This document shows positions 8,832-16,962 of a stretch of DNA of 64,000 nt, one piece after another; the stretch's first letter is position 1; every line of letters begins with the position of its first letter. The position numbers were made by a program, and so were the translations under genes. The notes beneath the pieces were generated by a model. It was not told where the DNA came from. It ran no database searches and saw only the letters and a program-made list of their open reading frames with translations. This DNA is from Candidatus Methylomirabilota bacterium. Lineage in GTDB: Bacteria > Methylomirabilota > Methylomirabilia > Rokubacteriales > CSP1-6. The stretch spans positions 1 through 64,000 of the forward strand of contig DASTYT010000105.1 of assembly GCA_035764725.1 (NCBI GenBank). The letters are read 5' to 3'.

Positions 8832-11800
8832 TCAGCCGCGGTCGAGCCCCGCGAGCGCGGCGCGACAGGCGGCGGACAACGGCTCCATGCCCAGCTCGTC
8901 GGCGAGGGCGGCCGCCCGGACGTAGTGCTCGCGCGCGGCCGGGGCCTCCCGCGGGCTGCGCCGCACCGCCACCGCGCCGGCGAGGCGCAGGGCGAGCGCC
9001 TCGTTGCCGCGCTCCTGATGCTTGCGCGCGAGCTCGACGGCTTCGTCGGCGAGGGCGCCGGCCTCGTCGACGCGGCCGGCCAGGAGAAGCGCCTCCGCGA
9101 GCCGCGTCACCTCGCTGGCGTGGTTGACCATGCTGCCGCTGGCACGCGACGCCTCGATCGCTTGCCGCATCAAGGCCTCGCCCTCTTCGAAGCGGCCGGA
9201 GTGGGCATAGGCGTAGCCGAGGATCGACGCGATGTTCGGGTACCAGGCGGGCAGCTTCCACGTGCGGCAAAGATCCAGGCTCCGCTCGAGCTCGGCGATC
9301 GCGCGCGCCAGGTCCGGTCCGTGGGCCAGATGAAAGCCCGCCGCATAGTGCGCCACCATGAGCGCGAGCGGCTGCTCGGCCTGGCGCGCGACGCGGAGCC
9401 CTTCCTGCGATTGCGCCTCGGCTTCGTCGAAGCGTCCGAGGCGCGTGAGCGAGGAGATCAGCCAGAGGCGGAAGAATACGGACGCGGGTCCGGGCAAGCC
9501 GAAGCGTCGCAGCTCGAGGCCGTCCTTCAGCACCTCGACGCCCTTGCTGAGCAGATCGACGGCCCGTCGATAGTCGCCGCGGGCGAAGCACACCGAGCCG
9601 AGATAGCCGTTGATCAGCATCTCGAGCTCCAGATCTCCCACCTCGGGCACGAGGGCCAGCGCCCGCTGCCCCTGCTCGATGGACTGGTCGGGCATCCCGA
9701 GAATGGAGAAGTCTCGAATCATATAGGCGAGGATCCACCCGAGCCGGCGACGATCGTCGAGACGGAGGGCGAGCGCTTCGGCCTCCTTGAGATTGTCGAG
9801 GTCGCGGGCGATCTGTCCGAGGGGGAAGAGCGAGCTCCGGAGCGCGAGACGAAGATCGATGGCATGGGCGAGGCGATCAGGCGTCTCGGGCAGTCGGGCC
9901 AGCGAGGCGAGCGCTTCCTCCAAATGGGCGACCGCGTCGCGATAGGCGGACCGGGCCGCCGCCTTGACCGCGGCGGCGTGGGAGTGCGCGACGGCCTGGC
10001 TCCACAGCTCCCCCTGGATGGCGTGGCGCGCGAGCCGCTCCGCGTGCTCGGGAAGGCGCTCCGCGTAGTGCTTCTCCATAGCGGCGACGATTCGCGCGTG
10101 AAGCGCGCGACGTTGCCCCTGGAGGAGGCTTCCATACGCCACGTCGCAGCTGATCACGTGGGTGAACGCATATTCCATCTCGGGATACAGGCGGGACTCG
10201 CACAGGAAGCCCGCCTCGCGGAGGCGCATGACGCTGGCCATCAGCGCCTCGGGGGTGTCGTCGGACACCATCCGGAGAAGGTCGATCGGTACGTTGGGCC
10301 CGATCACCGAGGCGGCCTGGAGGAGCCGTTTGTCCTCGGCCGCGAGACCGTCGACGCGGGCGGCGACCACGGACTGAACGGTGGGCGACACCTCCACGCG
10401 ATCGAGGGGCTTGGCAAGCCAATAGTGACCGGGCTCGCCGGCGAGCACGCCCGCCTGGGCGAGCGTCCGCACACTCTCCTCCAGGAAGTAGGGGTTGCCT
10501 CCGGTCTGCTTCGCGACGGCTTCGGCCAAAGGGGCGAGGGCGGGATCGGGGCCGAGGAGCACCCCGAGGAGCTCCTGGGCCCCGGCGGAGTCGAGGGGGT
10601 CGAGACGAAGCTGCGTGAACGAGGTCTTGCTGCCCCAGGGCAGCTGATACTCGGGCCTACAGTTGACGAGCATCCCGATGCGCGCCGTGGCCAGCTTCTC
10701 GACGAGGGTGTCGAGGAACGCCTCGGTTTCCCGATCCACCCAGTGCAGGTCCTCCAGCACGACGAGGAGGGGCTGCTCCTGGCTCTCCCGAAGGAGGAGT
10801 CGCCGAACGGCCTCGCCGATCTGCGCGCGCCGCTGAGGTGGATCGAGCTCCGCCCAGTGCGCATCCTGGACGGGAATGTCCAGCAGGGCGAGGAGGGGAG
10901 CCGCGTACTCGGCGAAGCGGGGATCGAGGGCGACGAGCCGATCGGTGACTTTTTCCCGGATCGTCGTCGCATCGTCCCGATCATCGACCTGGAAATAGAC
11001 CTGCAGGAGGCGGCGCAGGGGCAGATAGGGCGTCCCCGTCGCATAGGACAGGGCGCTCGCCTCGAGCACGCGCCAGCCCGCGAGCTCGGGCGAGCGGGTG
11101 ACTTCCCACACCAGGCGCGACTTGCCGACGCCCGGCTCTCCCACGAGCGCGGCGAGCTGGCCATGCCCTTGCTGGGCGCGAAGCAGGGTGGCGACGACCG
11201 CCTCGTACTCCTCGCGGCGTCCCACGAAGCGCGTCAACCCTCGCGCGGCCGCCGCGTGGAAGCGGAGACGCGCGGGCGTCACACCCGTGAGCTCGAAGAC
11301 CTCGACGGGCTCCGACATCCCCCGGATGGGGACAGGCCCCAGTGCGCGCGTCTCGAAGAACCCCTCGGCGAGGCGGATGGTGGCGGCCGCGCAGAGCGCG
11401 GTACCCGGCTTGGCGAGCTTCTCCAGCCGCGCGGCGAGATTCGTGGTCTGACCGATCGCGGTGTAGTCCATGTCGAGATCGGATCCGATGGACCGTACGA
11501 GCACGTCGCCGGAGTTCAGCCCGACGCGGATCTGGAGCGGGATACCGTGACGGCGCTGGACCTCGTCTCCGTGCCGCGCGATGTGATCCAGCATGCGGAG
11601 GGCCGCGTAGCCCGCGCGGAGGGCGTGGTCCTCGAGGGCCAGCGGCGCGCCGAACAGCGCCATGATCCCGTCGCCGAGCACCTGATTGACGATGCCTTCG
11701 TAGGCGTGGACGGCTTCCATCATCAGCTCGATGACGGGATCGAGCAGGCGCCGCGCGTCCTCGGGATCGCGGTCCATCAAGAGCTCCATCGAGCTCTTGA

Positions 11801-12092
11801 TGTCGGCGAAGAGCACGGTGACCTGCTTGCGCTCGCCCTGCATCGCGCTGCGCGACGTGAGGATGCGATCGGTCAGATGATTCGGCGTGTACCCCCGTCT
11901 CGGCCCGAAGCGGGCCGGGGCCCCGGCAAGCGAGGGGACGCCGGCGAGTGGCGCGCCGCACATGTCGCAGAAGCGGTTTTCCGGGGCGCACTTGGCCCCG
12001 CAGACCGGGCAGGCTCCGCCCAGGATCGCCCCGCAGTCGCGGCAGAACGCCGCGGTCGGACGGTTGTCGGTGCTGCAGCGTGTGCAGATCAT
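8832..12092 (-). CDS. Zinc-ribbon, class III nucleotide cyclase, AAA ATPase and TPR regulator
   Basis: A 1086-residue multidomain protein. A double zinc ribbon uses Cys3/6/17/20 and Cys28/31/42/45. A class III cyclase domain spans about 88-268, with metal-binding Asp97 (LFADIKSS) and Asp141 (LGDGIMALFG) and the Asn218/Arg222 pair (TNLAARLE). A STAND-type ATPase has Walker A GEPGVGKS (318-325) and a Walker B-like VVLEDLHWVD. The C-terminal ~450 residues are helical TPR-like repeats. Such proteins are thought to couple a signal bound by the TPR/ATPase part to cyclic nucleotide or regulatory output. It is probably transcribed after the GYD gene, 57 bases upstream. Confidence 0.92.
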   Translation of the reverse strand: MICTRCSTDNRPTAAFCRDCGAILGGACPVCGAKCAPENRFCDMCGAPLAGVPSLAGAPARFGPRRGYTPNHLTDRILTSRSAMQGERKQVTVLFADIKSSMELLMDRDPEDARRLLDPVIELMMEAVHAYEGIVNQVLGDGIMALFGAPLALEDHALRAGYAALRMLDHIARHGDEVQRRHGIPLQIRVGLNSGDVLVRSIGSDLDMDYTAIGQTTNLAARLEKLAKPGTALCAAATIRLAEGFFETRALGPVPIRGMSEPVEVFELTGVTPARLRFHAAAARGLTRFVGRREEYEAVVATLLRAQQGHGQLAALVGEPGVGKSRLVWEVTRSPELAGWRVLEASALSYATGTPYLPLRRLLQVYFQVDDRDDATTIREKVTDRLVALDPRFAEYAAPLLALLDIPVQDAHWAELDPPQRRAQIGEAVRRLLLRESQEQPLLVVLEDLHWVDRETEAFLDTLVEKLATARIGMLVNCRPEYQLPWGSKTSFTQLRLDPLDSAGAQELLGVLLGPDPALAPLAEAVAKQTGGNPYFLEESVRTLAQAGVLAGEPGHYWLAKPLDRVEVSPTVQSVVAARVDGLAAEDKRLLQAASVIGPNVPIDLLRMVSDDTPEALMASVMRLREAGFLCESRLYPEMEYAFTHVISCDVAYGSLLQGQRRALHARIVAAMEKHYAERLPEHAERLARHAIQGELWSQAVAHSHAAAVKAAARSAYRDAVAHLEEALASLARLPETPDRLAHAIDLRLALRSSLFPLGQIARDLDNLKEAEALALRLDDRRRLGWILAYMIRDFSILGMPDQSIEQGQRALALVPEVGDLELEMLINGYLGSVCFARGDYRRAVDLLSKGVEVLKDGLELRRFGLPGPASVFFRLWLISSLTRLGRFDEAEAQSQEGLRVARQAEQPLALMVAHYAAGFHLAHGPDLARAIAELERSLDLCRTWKLPAWYPNIASILGYAYAHSGRFEEGEALMRQAIEASRASGSMVNHASEVTRLAEALLLAGRVDEAGALADEAVELARKHQERGNEALALRLAGAVAVRRSPREAPAAREHYVRAAALADELGMEPLSAACRAALAGLDRG

Positions 12093-12149
12093 GGGACGCT
12101 CGCCGCGAGCCGACCCGGCGTGGGCCGGGCCGGCCGGCGCAGATCCGAC

Positions 12150-12584
12150 CTACTGTCCGGGCGCCTTGTAGAGAACCCGGGTGCTCGCCGCGCTCGCCAT
12201 CGCCCCCATCATCTGCGGCCAGGGAAGGATGCGGGTGGTCTTGAAGGCCGAGACGGCGCCGCCCGCGCTGATCGCGAGGGCGAAAGCGGCCGCGGCTTGA
12301 TCGTCGGGGAAGGCCACCAGCAGCACGACGTCGTAGTCCCCGAACGCGCCGAACTTCTCCTTCGGGGTCGGGTCGACGTCGCACTCGAACGTGATCGTCG
12401 CGATGCATCCGCGCAGCTTGTAGATGAGGTCCTTCACGGCGGCCACGCGATTGCGCTCGTTGGCCCCCGCCTTGAGCAGGGTGTCCCACGCGGCGGACGT
12501 GTAGGAGAACTGGATCAGGTAGTACTGCTGCGCGGACGCAGCAGCAGTCGCGGTGCGCTTCCCGGGCTTCGGCTTGGCGGCCAT
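12150..12584 (-). CDS. GYD domain protein
   Basis: The 144-residue protein contains a GYD domain. It has the opening YYLIQFSYTSAAWDTLL, a helix with KDLIYKLRGCI, the diagnostic FGDYDVVLLVAFPDD near residues 75-90, and a helix beginning AAAFALAI. GYD proteins are small ferredoxin-fold proteins of unknown biochemical role. The first ~17 residues are Lys/Ala/Pro-rich and the last ~25 extend beyond the domain. It lies directly upstream of the zinc-ribbon cyclase in the same direction, so a functional link is plausible but unproven. Confidence 0.85.
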   Translation of the reverse strand: MAAKPKPGKRTATAAASAQQYYLIQFSYTSAAWDTLLKAGANERNRVAAVKDLIYKLRGCIATITFECDVDPTPKEKFGAFGDYDVVLLVAFPDDQAAAAFALAISAGGAVSAFKTTRILPWPQMMGAMASAASTRVLYKAPGQ

Positions 12585-12720
12585 GAGGGGTGTGCCTCCT
12601 TGATCGGCTCCGATGATCTGCCGGCCATCACGCCCAGGCCGAGGTGGGGCTCGGCGCAGACGGCGAAGGGACTACACCACAGCTACACGTGAGGAGCAAG
12701 GGCGGCGAGCGGGGCCGCCC

Positions 12721-13749
12721 TCACTTGCGGCTCGCTCCCGGTCCAGGAGCCTTCTTCGTGGTTCCACCTCCGCTGCCCGTCGTCTCCTTTGTCCCCCCCT
12801 TGCCGGCGCCGCGGTACTCGTCGAGGATCGTCTTGACCTCCTCGGGCGATTTGGCATCCACCAGCCGCTGCATGAGGTCGACCGGCCTGCCAAGCTCGAC
12901 CCGCTCGATTGGCGCCGGTCCCTTGACCCCAGGGTCGGGGCCGCCTCCCGCGCCCTGCCCGTCGACCACGACGAACCAGACGACCGAGGCGCCGATGGCG
13001 ACGTGTTTCATCGCCTGGGCGAAGTTGGTGAGGGCGCTGCTGCGCAGCTCCCACGTTTCCGCCTTGAGCTTCTCCTCCTCGGCCTCCAGCTTTTTGACCT
13101 CCGCGCGATCCTTCTGCAGGCCGACGACGTCGCGCACCGTCGTCTTCGGCGCGCGCTCGACCACCGAGCGCGCGAGACGGATCCGGGAGCCGGTGAATTG
13201 CGCGGCGGCCGTGTCCGCCATCTTCGTGGCGAGGTCCGCCGCATCGGTGTCCATCTCCCCGCGCGTCTTCCGCGCCCGGGTTCGCACGAACAGCTTCTTG
13301 AAGAACGAGCCTTCGAGATCCGGGTACTCGAGCACAACGTCGTAGTCGTAGGCATCCAGGACGCCGGCGAGCGCCCGCAGCACCGGCCACGGGGGACCGC
13401 TGCCCGCCGGGACATCCAGGTAGAGACACACCGGCAAGACTCGGTGCATCGTCACGTCATCGAAGGCGGACGCGTAGCTCGCTGCGAAGAGATGTTCGTA
13501 GAGCGCGGTGGTGAGCGGGCTCGGGGCGTGCTCGTATCCTGGTAAGATGGCGGGCGCCGCCGATGCACCGGGAGTGAGGGGCAACGGCATCGTGTAGACC
13601 GTCGGCCATCCGCGCATCATCTTCCGGATGAGGTCCTCGGGACGGGTCGATTTCGACGCCTCGCCGAAGCTGAATTTTTCGAATGCGCCGAGCTGGTTGG
13701 CTAGTCTTTGGATCTCCTGCGGCGACAGATAGTATTCAGGCACAGCCAC
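12721..13749 (-). CDS. Unrecognised 342-residue protein with coiled coil and one possible membrane segment
   Basis: I do not recognise a family. Residues 1-50 are polar and helical (YYLSPQEIQRLANQLG). Residues ~105-150 form a globular region containing YDYDVVLEYPDLEGSFFKKL. Residues ~205-235 are a charged coiled coil (KKLEAEEEKLKAE). A hydrophobic stretch VAIGASVVWFVVV follows, then a Pro/Gly region and a Lys/Gly/Thr-rich tail. It starts at GTG 13749, overlapping the end of the DehI-like gene by 14 bases, so it is translationally coupled to it. The layout suggests a membrane-associated or signalling protein, but this is inference only. Confidence 0.7.
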   Translation of the reverse strand: MAVPEYYLSPQEIQRLANQLGAFEKFSFGEASKSTRPEDLIRKMMRGWPTVYTMPLPLTPGASAAPAILPGYEHAPSPLTTALYEHLFAASYASAFDDVTMHRVLPVCLYLDVPAGSGPPWPVLRALAGVLDAYDYDVVLEYPDLEGSFFKKLFVRTRARKTRGEMDTDAADLATKMADTAAAQFTGSRIRLARSVVERAPKTTVRDVVGLQKDRAEVKKLEAEEEKLKAETWELRSSALTNFAQAMKHVAIGASVVWFVVVDGQGAGGGPDPGVKGPAPIERVELGRPVDLMQRLVDAKSPEEVKTILDEYRGAGKGGTKETTGSGGGTTKKAPGPGASRK

Positions 13750-14608
13750 AGCCTCCTCTTACGTCGTCAACATGGACTACGGGCAGCGCCTCGCCGATCA
13801 TGCGCCCGAAGACCACCATCTCCGGGCTGGTCTTGCGATAGGCGTCCAGCGCCGTGAGCACCGCTTGGAAGTCCGAGGCGGGCGGCATCGCGGGGGCGGC
13901 GGGGAACGGGGGCAGCATCGCGAATACCGCGGGGATCTCGGCGTCCACCGCCTCGAGAAGCCGGCGGAAGGCCGCGCCGGTGTCGCCATCGTCCATCCGC
14001 TGGCGCAGCAGCGTGGCCACGTGGGCGAAGAAGCCGGGCCAGCCAGCGAGCATCCGGTAGAGCCCGGCCACGAAGGGCTGGCCGTCTACCGTGGTGCCGA
14101 GCGAGGTTAGGAGCGCGCGCGGCGCGGCGGGCAGCGCGGCCGGATCCACGAGGGCGGGCAGCGCGCCCAGGTCGGGCGGTGGCGCCCATGGCGCGCGCGC
14201 GGCGCCGTCCGTCGCCGTGCGTGTCGCGGGCCGCTCGCCCGCGAGCAGGCGCCGGAGCAGGCCGGACAGCACGAGGTTCACCGGGCTTACCCGGACGAAG
14301 CTTGCGCACGCGGCGCGGATCGCGCGCGCGCCCTCCGCGTCCACGCCCCATACGCGCAGCGCCTCACGCGGGATCGGCGCGAGGCTCGGCACCGCGAGCC
14401 CGTTGGCCGCGCGCCACGCCGCCGTCTGCGCCAGGCCGCTCGTGAAGGCCGGCCCCAGTGCGGCCCAGGTCCAGGGAAGCCAGCCCGGGCGTGTCGCCAG
14501 ATGTCGCTGGAGCGAGGAGACATACGGCACGCCCCAGAGACGGCGAATCTCGGCGTAGATCGCCGCGATCTCGTCCCTCGCATCGGCTTCGCGCAGCTCG
14601 GCCAGCAT
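13736..14608 (-). CDS. DehI-like halocarboxylic acid dehalogenase family protein
   Basis: The 290-residue protein shows the repeated helical pattern of the DehI family. The first repeat opens with ARDEIAAIYAEIRRLWGVPYV followed by LATRPGWLPWTWAALGP, and a second copy starts near LYRMLAGWPGFFAHVATLL. DehI enzymes hydrolyse D- and L-2-haloacids, but many genomic members are uncharacterised, so dehalogenation is a family prediction. ATG 14608 gives the family N-terminus; the longer frame upstream is low-complexity. The tail ends in a short Cys/Gly cluster. Order in the operon is cupin, DehI-like, then the unrecognised protein. Confidence 0.75.
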   Translation of the reverse strand: MLAELREADARDEIAAIYAEIRRLWGVPYVSSLQRHLATRPGWLPWTWAALGPAFTSGLAQTAAWRAANGLAVPSLAPIPREALRVWGVDAEGARAIRAACASFVRVSPVNLVLSGLLRRLLAGERPATRTATDGAARAPWAPPPDLGALPALVDPAALPAAPRALLTSLGTTVDGQPFVAGLYRMLAGWPGFFAHVATLLRQRMDDGDTGAAFRRLLEAVDAEIPAVFAMLPPFPAAPAMPPASDFQAVLTALDAYRKTSPEMVVFGRMIGEALPVVHVDDVRGGCGCA

Positions 14609-14640
14609 GCGGCGGCGCCGGCCGCGGTCCGACGACGCGG

Positions 14641-15057
14641 CTAGGCCGGCATCCCCTCCGGCGGGTCCACGGGCACCGTGCCCATGTCGGCGGGCACGGA
14701 GACCTCGAGGATCTCGAGCGTCTCGGAGGTGGCGGTCTCGTTGTGGCGCAGGCCTCCGGGGATGTAGAGCGACTCGCCCTCCTGCACCCGCAGCGTCTGG
14801 CCGTCCTCGAACGAGAGATCGACCCAGCCCTTGAGCACGTAGACGAACTGGCCCTCGCACACGTGGTAGTGCCAGCCGGTAGGCTTGGTCATGCCCTGGG
14901 TCGCGCTCATCACCTGCGCGCGCATGCGCCCGCTGCTGGCGGCGGTCACGCCCAGATCCTGATACTTGAGGAAGGTGCGCCGCCCCGCGACGAAGGGCGC
15001 AGTGGCGGGCGTGGCGTGCGCGAGCTTGCCGGCGGGGATCGTGGTCGTGCTGTCCAT
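14641..15057 (-). CDS. Cupin-domain protein
   Basis: A single-domain 138-residue cupin. Motif 1 reads GWHYHVCEGQFVYVLKG, giving two metal-binding histidines and a Glu/Gln position. Motif 2 is in EGESLYIPGGLRHNE with a further histidine. Small cupins may be metal-dependent isomerases, dioxygenases or binding proteins; the substrate cannot be read from the sequence. It is the first gene of the leftward cluster, 32 bases upstream of the DehI-like gene, and divergent from the PPOX gene at 15188. Confidence 0.88.
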   Translation of the reverse strand: MDSTTTIPAGKLAHATPATAPFVAGRRTFLKYQDLGVTAASSGRMRAQVMSATQGMTKPTGWHYHVCEGQFVYVLKGWVDLSFEDGQTLRVQEGESLYIPGGLRHNETATSETLEILEVSVPADMGTVPVDPPEGMPA

Positions 15058-15187
15058 GCTTGGCCTCCGCGGAAGAGAGTCAGGGACCAGACCGTGAATG
15101 GCTGGACTCTACCACGGAGGCAGGCAAGATGAAGTCCATGCGACCCGCTGCCGAGATTCGAATCCGCTGACCAGGGGAGGAGCCATC

Positions 15188-15610
15188 ATGGCCGAGACGC
15201 TGTCCGCCGAAGCGAAGGCGCTGATCGACCGTCCCAATTTCGCTCATCTCTCCACGCTGATGCCCGACGGCTCGCCGCTGAGCACGCCGGTGTGGGTAGC
15301 GCGCGAGGGCGATCGCCTGATCGTCTGCACCAGCGAGGGCTCGTTGAAGGGACGCAACACCAAGCGCGATCCTCGCGTGGCCCTCTCCATCGTGGACTTC
15401 GGCAACCCCTACGAGGAGATCCAGCTCCGCGGACGGGTGGTCGAGCGCCGGCCCGACCCCGACCTTAAGACCATGGATCCGGTGTCGCACAAGTACATCG
15501 GCAAGCCGTTCCCGATGCGGAGCTACGAGGGCCGCGTGGCGCTGGTGGTCCAGGTGGACAAGGCGAAGTACACGAAGCTGCCGTTCGAGCACACGCCGCC
15601 CAAGCGCTGA
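15188..15610 (+). CDS. PPOX-class (pyridoxamine 5'-phosphate oxidase-like), probable F420-dependent protein
   Basis: The 140-residue split-barrel protein has the typical opening FAHLSTLMPDGSPLSTPVWV, a second strand pair RLIVCTSEGSLKGRNTKRDP, and the binding-site segment RVALSIVDFGNPYEE. Proteins of this class bind flavin or deazaflavin F420 at a dimer interface. The short TxxPDGxP-type N-terminus resembles the F420-dependent group, but the cofactor is an inference. A good ribosome-binding site (GGGGAGGA) precedes ATG 15188. It appears to be a single-gene unit. Confidence 0.85.
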   Translation: MAETLSAEAKALIDRPNFAHLSTLMPDGSPLSTPVWVAREGDRLIVCTSEGSLKGRNTKRDPRVALSIVDFGNPYEEIQLRGRVVERRPDPDLKTMDPVSHKYIGKPFPMRSYEGRVALVVQVDKAKYTKLPFEHTPPKR

Positions 15611-15631
15611 GCCGGCCCGGCGGCGCGCCCG

Positions 15632-16321
15632 CTAGGCGGTGAAGGCGATGCGCCCGAACCGGGCCTCGGCGCTCGTGCGCGTGTCGTTGGTGTCGATGGA
15701 TAGCGCAATGGCGCCGGGCGCCTCCGGCGCCTCGCCGAAGATCCGCCGGTAGTCCGCCACCACGTCGTGACGCTCGTCCGTCCAGCGGCCGAGCCCGGTC
15801 TCGCCGGATCGCGCCACCACGAAGGTCACCGTGCCGGTCTTGGTGCTTTTCACGATCGTGCCGGTGGGCAGCGCCGGGTCCCACACGTAGCCCAGGAGGC
15901 GCGAGCGCAGCAGGGCGGGGAAGCGCGGCCAGATCACGAAGATGTGACCGGTGGCGTCCGAGGTCGCGCGCTCGCGGAGATCGGCGCCCCGGGGCAGGCT
16001 CACGACCCTCCACGCCCAGGTGAGGATCGGCGTCACCGCGAGGTCCACGTGCAGCGCGTGGGCGATCGTGGAGTGGTCGCCCGCGCTGCGGAGCGTCAGG
16101 GCGCGGCGACCCTCGTCCTCCACCACGGTGAAGTCGTAGGCGGGGTGGCCGTGTGGCGTCTCGTACTTCTCCCAGCCCGGCGGCACGCCGTGGGCCCCAA
16201 GGGTCGCCCCGCTCCAGTCCTCGACGGTGGAGGGGGCGGCCGCGGCCGGCCCCATGCGCGCGAGGGGGCGCGCCAAGGCAGCCAACGTCGACGTGATGAG
16301 CAGCGCGCGCCGCGAGAGCAT
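15632..16321 (-). CDS. Secreted DUF3047 family protein
   Basis: The 229-residue protein begins with two arginines and a hydrophobic segment ending in AAAA, a Sec or weak Tat export signal. The rest matches the DUF3047 pattern I know. It has VPPGWEKYETPHG near the start, a beta-rich middle with LTWAWRVVSLPRGADL, YVWDPALPTGTIV, and the ending DTNDTRTSAEARFGRIAF. The fold is predicted to be a periplasmic beta-sandwich; no function is established. It is divergent from the ClpP-like gene, with 41 bases between starts. Confidence 0.8.
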   Translation of the reverse strand: MLSRRALLITSTLAALARPLARMGPAAAAPSTVEDWSGATLGAHGVPPGWEKYETPHGHPAYDFTVVEDEGRRALTLRSAGDHSTIAHALHVDLAVTPILTWAWRVVSLPRGADLRERATSDATGHIFVIWPRFPALLRSRLLGYVWDPALPTGTIVKSTKTGTVTFVVARSGETGLGRWTDERHDVVADYRRIFGEAPEAPGAIALSIDTNDTRTSAEARFGRIAFTA

Positions 16322-16362
16322 CCTTCAGTCAGCGTAGCAGAGTGCGGTGTAGGCTTCGGGGC

Positions 16363-16887
16363 ATGGGCCTCGGGGAATGGCTCGACGCGCAGCTGTTCGA
16401 GCGGCGCATCGTGACGCTGACGGGCCCGCTCGACGACGGCGCGGCGACCCGGGCCGCGGGGGCGCTGACCGCGCTGGACGCCGACGGCGTCGAGCCCATC
16501 GAGCTCCACCTCGACAGTCCCGACGGTGCGCTCGGGGCGGCCTTCCTCGTGATCGACACGGTCGGCCTGCTGCGGGCCCCCGTCCGCGTCCGCTGCCGCG
16601 GCCAGGTCGGCGGCCCTGCCATCGGGATCCTGGCCGCCGCCGAGCGGCGGATGGCGGGGGCGCACGCTCGCTTCCGCCTCGCCCAACCCACCGCGCGCTT
16701 CACGGGGACGCCGGCGGAGCTCGAATCACGGAACCGGGAGCAGCAGGACCTCCTCTGGCGGCTGTACGCCCTGGTCGGCCGGCGGTGCCACCGCCCTGCC
16801 GAGGAGGTGGCCGAGGACATGCGCCGCGGGCGCTACCTGGATGCGGCCGAGGCCCTCGCCTATGGCCTCCTCGACGAGGTGGTTTGA
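16363..16887 (+). CDS. ClpP-like protein lacking the catalytic triad (putative pseudoprotease)
   Basis: The 174-residue protein follows ClpP from strand to strand: IELHLDSPDG at 46-55, CRGQVGGPAIGILAAAE at 78-94, ARFRLAQPTA at 102-111 and RGRYLDAAEALAYGLLDEVV at the end. Laying these on ClpP, the nucleophile Ser becomes Gly84, the His becomes Ala107 and the Asp becomes Gly156, so all three catalytic residues are missing. That resembles ClpR-type subunits, which assemble with active ClpP but do not cut. No Clp ATPase or active ClpP is in the window. ATG 16363 is preferred over one seven codons earlier. Confidence 0.8.
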   Translation: MGLGEWLDAQLFERRIVTLTGPLDDGAATRAAGALTALDADGVEPIELHLDSPDGALGAAFLVIDTVGLLRAPVRVRCRGQVGGPAIGILAAAERRMAGAHARFRLAQPTARFTGTPAELESRNREQQDLLWRLYALVGRRCHRPAEEVAEDMRRGRYLDAAEALAYGLLDEVV

Positions 16888-16962
16888 CAAGCGCGCGCGT
16901 GGCAGCCTAGCATCGGCCAGGCATCCGCGCGCCGGCCGCTCCGGACTCCCAGGAGGCATCAC

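Noticed and set aside
8664..12692. A 1342-codon open frame on the + strand opposite the cyclase gene
   Set aside because: It is antisense to a clear multidomain protein, has Arg/Gly/Glu/His-rich composition and no recognisable motif. Long shadow frames are expected at this GC content.
15128..15175. TTCGAATC resembling a tRNA T-loop
   Set aside because: No acceptor stem, D-arm or anticodon arm can be formed around it; it is a short palindrome in a divergent gap.
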